Below are positions 1 to 5,920 of a DNA stretch of 5,923 nucleotides, in pieces (position 1 is the first letter of the stretch; each line of letters opens with the position of its first letter). The notes beneath the pieces were generated by a model. The model worked only from the letters and a program-made list of their open reading frames with translations. It had not been told where the DNA came from and did no database searches. Source of the DNA: Campylobacterota bacterium (GTDB taxonomy: Bacteria > Campylobacterota > Campylobacteria > Campylobacterales > Sulfurospirillaceae); assembly GCA_009930355.1 (NCBI GenBank), contig RZYK01000130.1:1-5923 (forward strand). Direction: 5' to 3'. A program made the translations under genes and the position numbers.

Positions 1-638
1 GTGGACTTAAAAAGGTCATAATTGCCCGTGACCAAATTAAATTCACGAAATAAAACCATTTTTTTAAGACTCTCATCAATCTGATACGCAGGTTGTTGGT
101 TATGGTATAGCGAAGAAAAATAGCGTTCTACATAATGTGCATCGAGATTATTACATGCTTTGTGCGAGTAAATACCTTGCGTAGCTATTTTAAGCACCTT
201 AGAAGAAACATCGGTGGCTAAAATTTTAATATCATATGTTTTATCACGGGGTAAATGTTCTTTAAAGAACATAGCAAGACTGTAAGGCTCTTCACCCGAA
301 GAGCATGCTGCAGACCAAATACGCAATTTTCCACCACGTTGTTCTAAAATCTCATGAAGCTTCTGCTTTAAAAACTCCCACTGTTTTGCTTCTCGAAAGA
401 AAGAGGTGACATTCGTTGAAATCAAGGAAGAGAGGTACTCAAGCTCCCCACCCCGTTTATCAGCAACTAAAAAATCATAATATGCCCCAAAACTTTCTAA
501 TCCTAACTGCTTCACACGCTTAGCGAGTCTGGCTTGCACAAGATAAATTTTGTGCTCCCCCAAAGAGATACCAATGTGCTCATAAATAAAGGCTTGAAAA
601 AGCATAAACTCCTTACGCTTTAACACAAGCCTTTCCAT
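1..638 (-). CDS. cheR: CheR chemoreceptor glutamate methyltransferase (partial, C-terminus beyond window)
   Basis: The ORF opens at ATG 636-638, which shares one base with the cheA stop, and continues to position 1 without a stop. It gives 212 codons plus 2 nt of a protein usually about 270-290 residues long. CheR uses S-adenosylmethionine to methylate MCP glutamates for adaptation. Visible are the N-terminal helical domain (FIYEHIGISLGEHK, 17-30), STNVTSFFRE (74-83) with R82, the SAM-binding segment RIWSAACSSGEEPYSLAM (106-123) with E116, and ATDVSS with D143. A beta-subdomain follows (about 158-198), then EFNLV (199-203). These match the Arg, Glu and Asp SAM contacts of Salmonella CheR. From remembered sequence, the beta-subdomain loop is about as long as in E. 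coli CheR. A second possible start at Met12 has a stronger AAGGAG but only 3 nt of spacing. Met1 is preferred because MERLVL aligns with the E. coli family N-terminus. Confidence 0.93.
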   Translation of the reverse strand, partial: MERLVLKRKEFMLFQAFIYEHIGISLGEHKIYLVQARLAKRVKQLGLESFGAYYDFLVADKRGGELEYLSSLISTNVTSFFREAKQWEFLKQKLHEILEQRGGKLRIWSAACSSGEEPYSLAMFFKEHLPRDKTYDIKILATDVSSKVLKIATQGIYSHKACNNLDAHYVERYFSSLYHNQQPAYQIDESLKKMVLFREFNLVTGNYDLFKS

Positions 639-2680
639 CAGTACAACTCTTCAACATTTAAAATAAGCGCAATTTCACCATTTCCCATCACGGCACCGCC
701 ACTAACACCCTCTGTTTTGGATAAAAACGATCCTAAGGTTTTAATCACCACTTGCTGTCTACCTACTAGTTCATCCACCAAAAGCGCAAACTTTCCTTTC
801 CCATTTTCAATGCACACCAGTGTACACTCCCATGGCATAAGAGAGCTCTCATCGAGTTCTAAAACACGACTGAGACGCACAATGGGAAGCAATTCAGAAC
901 GCAATTGGACAAACTCTTCTTTGCCTCCTGCTATATGCACATTTTGCTCAAGAGGACGAAATGATTCTGTAATGGAAAGCGTTGGAATAATAAAAATTTT
1001 CTCATTGGAACGCACTAACATACCATCAATGATAGCTAAGGTTAAAGGAAGCACAATACTAAAAGTTGTACCAATACCCTCTTGCGAACTAATGTCTACC
1101 TTGCCTCGCACCCCTTCAATGGCAGTTCTTACCACATCCAAACCAACCCCTCGTCCTGAAATATCACTGATGGTATCGGCGGTTGAAAAGCCAGGTTGCA
1201 TAATCAGCCCATAAATTTGTGCGTCACTGAGCAGTTCATCTTTCTCTACAATGCCCCGCTCTAAGGCTTTTTGGTACACTTTAGCCTTATTAATACCCCG
1301 TCCATCATCTCGCACTTCAATAATAATACTGCCACCTCGATGATACGCACGCAAAGTCACATTACCCTCTTCGCTTTTGCCTGCTTTTTTTCGCTCTTCA
1401 GGGCTACTCTCAATGCCATGATCTATGGCATTCCGAATAATATGCACCAGTGGATCAGAGAGTGCTTCAACCATTGTTTTATCAATCTCAGTCTCTTCTC
1501 CCTCCAAGCTTAAATGTATTGGCTTATTGACTTTTTTAGAAGAATCCCGCACCACACGTTTCATCTTCTCAAAGGTATCACGAATAGGCACCATGCGTAA
1601 ACCCATCACACGATTTTGAATTAAACGGGTAATTTTAGAGAGATTTTCAATAGTTTTAGAAACTTCTGCATCTTGAACTGCCTTAATTTTGGCATTTTCA
1701 CCTAAACAGTTCTGCGCAATCACCAACTCACCAATAGAATCAAACAGTTCATCCAGTTTTTGTGCATCAATTTTAAGAAAGTTTTTGCTCACCACGCTGC
1801 TTTTAATACTTTTGCTCTCCTCTTTGGCACTGCTTGATTCTGCGATCAGAGGTTCATCAACTTTAACGCTCTCTCTCTCTTTAGAATCACTCCGTGGCAA
1901 AGCAATAGCTTCAACGTGAAACTCCTCTTCTTCTAAAAAAGCAAAGACATCTTCGATATCTTCTTTGCCCTGAGTCGTTGCAACATAGAGCGTCACGTTT
2001 TGAAGACAATTGTGTTCCACATCAAACTCTTCTGACTCTAAAAAGGTTGGGGTTTTCCAAAAAGAAGCAAGAATACGGCTTACATGTAAAAGATTTTTGA
2101 AGAAAAGAAAATGATCAAACCCTCGTAAATAGATATCGCTATCAAGGGTTAAGACAACTTTAAAAAGAGCTTCATTTTCATGAAGTTGTGCGAAAAAAGA
2201 GCTCTCTTCTGGCACGGGAGAAGCACAAAAATGCTCATTGTCAAATTCAAGCGTAACATCGTTAACGCCCGATTCTAAGACAATTTTAGGCTCTTTTAAA
2301 TTAACCAATAACGCTTGAATTTTTTGCAAACAAACCTCATACATAAGAGGCAACTCCGCACGCTCTTCCACATCACAGCCAAGGGTTTCTTTAATAACAC
2401 TCACACTCTCTAAAAAGAGATCAACATGCTCACTATTCGGAATGGCTTCTGCGTTTCTAAAGAAATCCAAAATATCTTCAAAATGATGCACAAATTCACC
2501 CAGGCGTGAAAAATTAAACGCATTAGCACTCCCCTTAAGGGTATGAACGCCTCTAAAAATCTCATTTAAAAGCTCTTTATTGCTCGCTTCCTCTTCATAA
2601 TTGACAATATCGACATCCATTTTTTCAATGATCTCATTCGCCTCTTCAATGAAAATTTGTCGTAATTTTTCTCTACTCAT
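638..2680 (-). CDS. cheA: CheA chemotaxis sensor histidine kinase, without receiver domain
   Basis: This is a 680-residue cytoplasmic kinase that controls the response regulator by trans-phosphorylation. Domain order: HPt (about 1-105) with phospho-accepting H46 in RGVHTLKGSA; a diverged middle domain (about 165-265, ending in VFAFLEEEEFHVEAI) at the place of the CheY-binding P2; an acidic/Ser/Lys-rich linker (265-298); dimerisation helices (about 300-365, KLDELFDSIGELVI); ATPase domain with N box N417 (IIRNAIDHG), G1 box D458-G462 (DDGRG), F box PGFST (496-500) and G2 box GRGVGLDVV (509-517); CheW-like regulatory domain (about 547-680). All catalytic motifs look intact. It ends after the CheW-like domain, so there is no C-terminal receiver. 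The ATG overlaps the end of the STAS-like gene by 8 nt and has only a weak GGAT upstream, which suggests coupled translation. The stop overlaps the cheR start by 1 nt (TGATG). Confidence 0.96.
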   Translation of the reverse strand: MSREKLRQIFIEEANEIIEKMDVDIVNYEEEASNKELLNEIFRGVHTLKGSANAFNFSRLGEFVHHFEDILDFFRNAEAIPNSEHVDLFLESVSVIKETLGCDVEERAELPLMYEVCLQKIQALLVNLKEPKIVLESGVNDVTLEFDNEHFCASPVPEESSFFAQLHENEALFKVVLTLDSDIYLRGFDHFLFFKNLLHVSRILASFWKTPTFLESEEFDVEHNCLQNVTLYVATTQGKEDIEDVFAFLEEEEFHVEAIALPRSDSKERESVKVDEPLIAESSSAKEESKSIKSSVVSKNFLKIDAQKLDELFDSIGELVIAQNCLGENAKIKAVQDAEVSKTIENLSKITRLIQNRVMGLRMVPIRDTFEKMKRVVRDSSKKVNKPIHLSLEGEETEIDKTMVEALSDPLVHIIRNAIDHGIESSPEERKKAGKSEEGNVTLRAYHRGGSIIIEVRDDGRGINKAKVYQKALERGIVEKDELLSDAQIYGLIMQPGFSTADTISDISGRGVGLDVVRTAIEGVRGKVDISSQEGIGTTFSIVLPLTLAIIDGMLVRSNEKIFIIPTLSITESFRPLEQNVHIAGGKEEFVQLRSELLPIVRLSRVLELDESSLMPWECTLVCIENGKGKFALLVDELVGRQQVVIKTLGSFLSKTEGVSGGAVMGNGEIALILNVEELY
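2080..2089. repeat. Third copy of the TTACATGTAA palindrome, inside cheA
   Basis: This 10-nt perfect palindrome is the core of both palindromes in the 2986-3019 repeat. It lies in codons of the middle domain of CheA, where the protein reads LLHVSRI. It may be chance, or an example of a frequently occurring palindrome in this genome. Confidence 0.5.
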
Positions 2681-2942
2681 GCGCTATCCAATACATTGTC
2701 CCAAAGCTTTCAAGTTCAAGATTCATGGTTTCAAAAAAATCAATTTTAATGGAGGGTTTTTGGCGTTTCACCCAAAAAAGGAGCGCAAAGAGTGCAGAAG
2801 TTGTTGGTACGCCATCTTTACCATGCAACAAAACAATCTCTTCAATATAATTGAGTCGGTCTTGAACAAATGTTTTAAGGCTTTTCACCTCTTCAAGATC
2901 CATTTCAATGTCGAGTTCTAATACATCTCCATCTATATACAT
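2673..2942 (-). CDS. Small STAS-like protein preceding cheA
   Basis: This is an 89-residue acidic cytoplasmic protein with no signal peptide or membrane segment. Its predicted order is strand (VLELDIEM, 7-14), helix (15-31), strand (EEIVLLHG, 34-41), helix (48-60), strand (SIKIDFFE, 64-71), helix (74-88). This matches the alternating fold and length of STAS domains (SpoIIAA/MlaB type). The segment GVPTTSALFALLFWVKR (44-60) aligns with the usual D-S-S-G-L-x-x-LL site. A serine (S49) remains, but the conserved Asp and Gly are replaced (Pro/Thr and Ala), so phosphorylation as in SpoIIAA is uncertain. It overlaps the start of cheA by 8 nt, so the two are translationally coupled and probably act together. 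STAS-domain proteins occur in some chemotaxis clusters by family knowledge, but their role is not well defined. The fold call is inferred from pattern and not proven. Confidence 0.7.
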   Translation of the reverse strand: MYIDGDVLELDIEMDLEEVKSLKTFVQDRLNYIEEIVLLHGKDGVPTTSALFALLFWVKRQKPSIKIDFFETMNLELESFGTMYWIAHE

Positions 2943-2948
2943 AACACA

Positions 2949-2953
2949 CCCTT
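2949..2953 (-). promoter_or_regulatory. Ribosome binding site of the STAS-like gene
   Basis: AAGGG lies 6 nt before the ATG at 2940-2942, within TAAAAAGGGTG on the minus strand. It supports this start and shows that the small gene can be translated independently of the MCP gene. The same bases can pair with the centre of the upstream inverted repeat (see findings). Confidence 0.6.
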
Positions 2954-2985
2954 TTTAAAAACCAAAATCACACAATGCTTTAGAA

Positions 2986-3019
2986 TCTTTACATGTAAAA
3001 AGGTTTTTACATGTAAAGA
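2986..3019. repeat. Perfect 16-bp inverted repeat containing two TTTACATGTAAA palindromes
   Basis: Arms 2986-3001 and 3004-3019 are exact reverse complements separated by GG (plus strand). Each arm also contains a 12-nt perfect palindrome, TTTACATGTAAA, at 2988-2999 and 3006-3017, with centres 18 bp apart. It fills much of the only real intergenic gap in the block, just after the MCP stop codon. As RNA it would form a long AU-rich hairpin, but no U-run follows on the minus strand, so a classic intrinsic terminator is not supported. Alternatives are a paired operator for a dimeric regulator, an mRNA-processing or stability element that sets the MCP to CheA ratio, or a genome-wide iterated palindrome. 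Confidence 0.85.
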
Positions 3020-3023
3020 GCGA

Positions 3024-5009
3024 CTAAAACTCTTTTAAATCATCCTCATTTAAAGGAAAGACCTCTTCGTTACTCTGTTTTGAAGAAGAAGTGGGTGCTT
3101 TCATTTTCTTATTAGGAGTCATGCTCAAGCGTTTTGGAGGCATACTTAAGGTTGAAACACTTTTAGAGGTGTTTGACATTTTAACTACTGGACGCTCTTT
3201 TCCCATATCATACCCTGCTAATGCTGCAATTTCAGCGACACTCTCCAACATGGAGATTGCTTGTGCATTGAGCTCTTCTGCCGCTGCTGCTGTCTCTTCA
3301 GAAGCTGAGGCATTTTGTTGGGTAATCTGATCAACCGAACCCATTGCAGTGGCTATTTGATTCATACCCTCAGCTTGCTCTTTGGCAGAAATGGCGATTT
3401 CACCAATCAAATCAGAAGTTTTTTTAATGCTCATTAAAATCTCACCAAAAGAGGCTTTGGTACGGTTTGCCACTTCAGTACCCATTTTGACCTGATCAAT
3501 GCTCGCTTCAATAATACCTGTAATCTCTTTAGCGGCATTCGCACTACGCTCTGCTAAATTTTTAACCTCTTCAGCAACCACGGCAAAACCTAAACCATGT
3601 TCACCCGCCCGTGCCGCTTCCACTGCGGCATTGAGCGCAAGAAGATTGGTTTGGAAGGCAATTTCATCAATGGTTTTAATAATTTTGGCTATTTTTTGAG
3701 ACGAATCGGTAATTTTCTCCATGGCAACCATAAGGTCTGCCATTTGCTCATTGCCTTGACGTGCGGCATCATTGGAGTGTTGTGCTAGCAAATTCGCTTC
3801 ACGGCTGTTGTCCGCATTTTGATTATTACTAGCCGTTGCCTCTTCAATGGTCGCACTTACCTCTTCCACACTGCTTGCTTGCGAACTTGCGCCTTCTGCC
3901 AAAGAAACAGAAGCGGAACTAATTTGCTCACTCGCACTGACCACCTGCGTGGTTCCCTCAGAGAGTGAACGCACTGAATTAGTCACAATTTTCACAATAC
4001 TTCGAATCATATAAAGTGCAATCAAAACACTAAGAACTAATGCAATCGCTAAACCTACCATCATTACATTCGAAGCAATGCTGAGAGAATTAGTCGATTC
4101 ATTGGAAAGTTCATTCACATTGGATAAACCAAGATCAACAACCGTTTGTGCTGCATTGAGGACATCGACTGCCACTTTTGTCAAAACGACTGCCTCTTTA
4201 GCAACTTCTTGCATAATGGCTTCAAAGCCTTTTAAGGAAGTCTCATAGGTTTTTGCTGCCGTTTCAATCACTTTTAAATCCGCTAACTCCTCCGCATTAG
4301 AAGTATTTGCTTTCATACGTTCTAAGAGTTGATAAAGGGGAACAAATTTTTGAATAGCCCCTGCAATCATCTCCGTATCATTTTTAATTTGTGCTCTTTG
4401 TCCATAAACCCTTGAATAGGTAATAATTTCAACGACCTGTTGCATCTGTTGTATTTTTTCATTGCGCTCAAGTAGTTTTGAAACAGGTACTTTCTCCGCC
4501 ATCTCTACTTTAAGCTTTTTATCCTGATTTGCTAAGTATTGTTCTGTATTTTTTAAAAACGAAGCGGAGGCTTCACCCATCACACCATCTAAAACTTTAC
4601 GCTTTAACAAAGCTTTTTCAATACGTTCAGAAGAACTCATATACTCTGCCAAACCTTTTGAAGCCACTTTTTCATTCTCGAGCAATCTTGTTAAATGATA
4701 CTTTTGTCCCAAAGCTTCCGCTTGTGCTAACGCATTTTTAAGCTCTAAAAAATTCTTTTTAGCATTGGCCAAAGAAGCTTCATCTTCTCGGTAAACATAC
4801 CCTCGCATGTCATAACGTATTTGATTGGCTAATTTAAAAATAGTACTTGCAAGTGAAACCTCAGTAACATAAATATCTGAAAGTTTTGTTGCATTTTGTG
4901 ATGCTGTGCGCATGTTCATCACACCAATGGCACCTAAAACCACCATAATAAAAACTAATATACCAAATCCAAGAGAAATTCGTTTGCCTAACGTCATTGA
5001 ACTACCCAT
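3024..5009 (-). CDS. Methyl-accepting chemotaxis protein with long helical periplasmic sensor
   Basis: This is a 661-residue inner-membrane chemoreceptor. TM1 is about residues 11-31 and TM2 about 315-337. The roughly 280-residue periplasmic part between them is predicted all-helical and resembles the helical bimodular (HBM) class of MCP sensors (motif around 55-75, NQIRYDMRGYVYRE). A second similar stretch lies near 193-205. After TM2 there is no clear complete HAMP domain; residues 338-365 read as one continuous helix leading into the signalling coiled coil. The tip at 448-480 (EIAFQTNLLALNAAVEAARAGE) is the CheA/CheW-binding hairpin. Likely methylation sites are the Glu pairs 382-383, 389-390, 571-572 and 578-579. 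Residues 601-648 are a Ser/Pro/Lys-rich flexible linker ending in NEDDLKEF, possibly a weak CheR/CheB tether. It probably feeds the CheA of this cluster. The ligand is unknown; the HBM assignment is moderately sure and the MCP identity is certain. Confidence 0.96.
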   Translation of the reverse strand: MGSSMTLGKRISLGFGILVFIMVVLGAIGVMNMRTASQNATKLSDIYVTEVSLASTIFKLANQIRYDMRGYVYREDEASLANAKKNFLELKNALAQAEALGQKYHLTRLLENEKVASKGLAEYMSSSERIEKALLKRKVLDGVMGEASASFLKNTEQYLANQDKKLKVEMAEKVPVSKLLERNEKIQQMQQVVEIITYSRVYGQRAQIKNDTEMIAGAIQKFVPLYQLLERMKANTSNAEELADLKVIETAAKTYETSLKGFEAIMQEVAKEAVVLTKVAVDVLNAAQTVVDLGLSNVNELSNESTNSLSIASNVMMVGLAIALVLSVLIALYMIRSIVKIVTNSVRSLSEGTTQVVSASEQISSASVSLAEGASSQASSVEEVSATIEEATASNNQNADNSREANLLAQHSNDAARQGNEQMADLMVAMEKITDSSQKIAKIIKTIDEIAFQTNLLALNAAVEAARAGEHGLGFAVVAEEVKNLAERSANAAKEITGIIEASIDQVKMGTEVANRTKASFGEILMSIKKTSDLIGEIAISAKEQAEGMNQIATAMGSVDQITQQNASASEETAAAAEELNAQAISMLESVAEIAALAGYDMGKERPVVKMSNTSKSVSTLSMPPKRLSMTPNKKMKAPTSSSKQSNEEVFPLNEDDLKEF

Positions 5010-5012
5010 TGT

Positions 5013-5519
5013 CTATCCTTTATCGCTTGCTGTTTTACTGAGATTTTGTACCATACTAAGTTCTTCATCGCCAAAAAGAGCCAGAAGATCTAAAATCATG
5101 ACGACCTTTTGTTTATATTGCGCCATATTCTTAATAAATTTTGTGTCAATGTGCCCACCAAATTCAGGAGGTAAACTTAAATGTTCATCGTCAACATTAA
5201 TGACCTCTTCAACCTTATCCACAATAAAACCAATCTGCTTTTCATCGAGTTTAATAATCACTATGGCTGTGTACATCTGAGGAGGAATAGAGGGCATATC
5301 AAATTTCAAACGCATATCTACCACGGGAATAATGTTCCCCCGAAGATTCATAACACCTTGAATAAACTTCGGTGTTTTAGGAACAGGGGTTGTTTTCATC
5401 ATCGCAATAATCTCTTTCACATCAGAGATATGCACCCCATAAACTTCATCTTCCAAATAAAAGGTCAAAAAGCGGTTGCTTGCAACCTTGCTCTGCCTAC
5501 TTCTAGTATCTATCTCCAT
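5013..5519 (-). CDS. cheW: CheW coupling/scaffold protein
   Basis: This is a 168-residue single CheW domain. By family knowledge CheW bridges the cytoplasmic tip of MCPs and the CheW-like regulatory domain of CheA in the receptor array. Visible landmarks are the first beta strand (residues 17-38, FLTFYLEDEVYGVHI then VKEII) and the highly conserved segment at 53-73 (IQGVMNLRGNIIPVVDMR). Next come IGFIVDKVEEVI and the C-terminal VVMILDLLALF strand and helix. The conserved NLRG arginine, expected at the CheA/MCP interface, is present. The short tail (about residues 150-168) is polar and probably disordered. The ATG is 3 nt after the cheY stop and lacks a good Shine-Dalgarno, so reinitiation or coupling from cheY translation is likely. 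There is no receiver domain, so it is not CheV. Confidence 0.95.
   Translation of the reverse strand: MEIDTRSRQSKVASNRFLTFYLEDEVYGVHISDVKEIIAMMKTTPVPKTPKFIQGVMNLRGNIIPVVDMRLKFDMPSIPPQMYTAIVIIKLDEKQIGFIVDKVEEVINVDDEHLSLPPEFGGHIDTKFIKNMAQYKQKVVMILDLLALFGDEELSMVQNLSKTASDKG
5016..5021 (-). promoter_or_regulatory. Ribosome binding site of the MCP gene, inside the end of cheW
   Basis: AAAGGA lies 6 nt before the ATG of the MCP gene and is formed by the last two sense codons of cheW (AAA GGA, Lys-Gly) plus adjoining bases. This Shine-Dalgarno supports the start at 5009 rather than the internal Met5. Its position inside cheW ties the translation of the two genes together. Confidence 0.65.
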
Positions 5520-5522
5520 TGT

Positions 5523-5909
5523 CTATAACCCCAATACCATGTTGATCGCTTTGACAAGCTTTTCATCACTAAAAGGCTTCACCATCCAGCCTGTAACGCC
5601 AATGGCTTTACCACGCGCTTTCATTTCAGGAGAACTCTCGGTTGTCAGAATCAAAATAGGTCTGTTTTTAAATTTTTCATTGGATTTTAACTGCTCAGAG
5701 AGATCAAGTCCGCTCATTTGAGCCATGTTGATGTCACTAATCAATAAATCATAGGTTTCAGAGCCAGCAAGCAATGCGCTTAATAACTCTTCAGGATTGA
5801 GATACGTTGCAAACTCGATAAGACCTTTGCTAACCATCTCCTCAAGAGCCATTTGTGCTGTTGCTAGAATTGTTTTGGAATCATCCACCAAAATAACTCG
5901 TTTACTCAC
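5523..5909 (-). CDS. cheY: CheY-type single-domain response regulator
   Basis: This is a 128-residue stand-alone receiver domain, the usual length for CheY. The acidic pair is D9-D10 (LVDDS), the phospho-acceptor is D59 (LLISDINM), the switch threonine is T89 (ILTTESS), and the conserved lysine is K111 in GWMVKPF. These cover the full phosphorylation and metal site, so it should be active. The aromatic switch position (Tyr106 in E. coli CheY) is W108. Translation starts at GTG (5907-5909), chosen because a strong AAGGAG lies 5 nt upstream and the receiver fold begins at once (SKRVILVDD). It is the first gene visible in the block and is followed 3 nt later by cheW. By family knowledge it would take phosphate from the CheA encoded downstream. 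Its output (flagellar motor, pilus or other target) cannot be read from sequence. It could be a phosphate sink rather than a motor-binding CheY. Confidence 0.93.
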   Translation of the reverse strand: MSKRVILVDDSKTILATAQMALEEMVSKGLIEFATYLNPEELLSALLAGSETYDLLISDINMAQMSGLDLSEQLKSNEKFKNRPILILTTESSPEMKARGKAIGVTGWMVKPFSDEKLVKAINMVLGL

Positions 5910-5914
5910 GGAAA

Positions 5915-5920
5915 CTCCTT
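5915..5920 (-). promoter_or_regulatory. Ribosome binding site of cheY
   Basis: On the minus strand AAGGAG sits 5 nt before the GTG start of the CheY gene. It is a near-ideal Shine-Dalgarno match and supports the GTG over any internal start. It is the best ribosome binding site in the window by match and spacing, consistent with a cheY that is translated independently of an upstream gene. Only 14 bases of upstream sequence are present, so no promoter can be judged. Confidence 0.8.

Noticed and set aside
717..1214. 165-residue open frame on the plus strand opposite cheA
   Set aside because: It is antisense to the conserved ATPase and CheW-like domains of CheA, its translation is low-complexity (Ser/Thr/Arg-rich), and it shows no domain or good ribosome site.
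2601..2921. 106-residue open frame on the plus strand opposite the STAS-like gene and the cheA start
   Set aside because: The minus-strand reading has a ribosome site, a coherent fold pattern and coupling to cheA; the plus-strand reading has none of these.
2986..3019. Inverted repeat as a rho-independent terminator after the MCP gene
   Set aside because: The stem is AT-rich with a 2-nt spacer and, on the transcribed strand, is followed by GATTCTAAAG rather than a T-run. Genes continue in the same direction 80 bases on.
2943..3023. Internal sigma70-type promoter for the STAS-like gene and cheA
   Set aside because: TTTACA occurs as a possible -35 on the minus strand, but no convincing -10 lies at the right distance; no sigma28 or sigma54 pattern was seen either.
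4906..5280. 124-residue open frame on the plus strand across the cheW/mcp junction
   Set aside because: It lies opposite two clearly conserved genes and its sequence looks like a reverse-frame shadow with no recognisable motif.
5013..5519. CheV rather than CheW
   Set aside because: At 168 residues there is room for only one CheW domain; the receiver domain is a separate gene.
5181..5528. 115-residue open frame on the plus strand opposite cheW
   Set aside because: His/Asn-rich translation typical of antisense to a real gene; no family resemblance.
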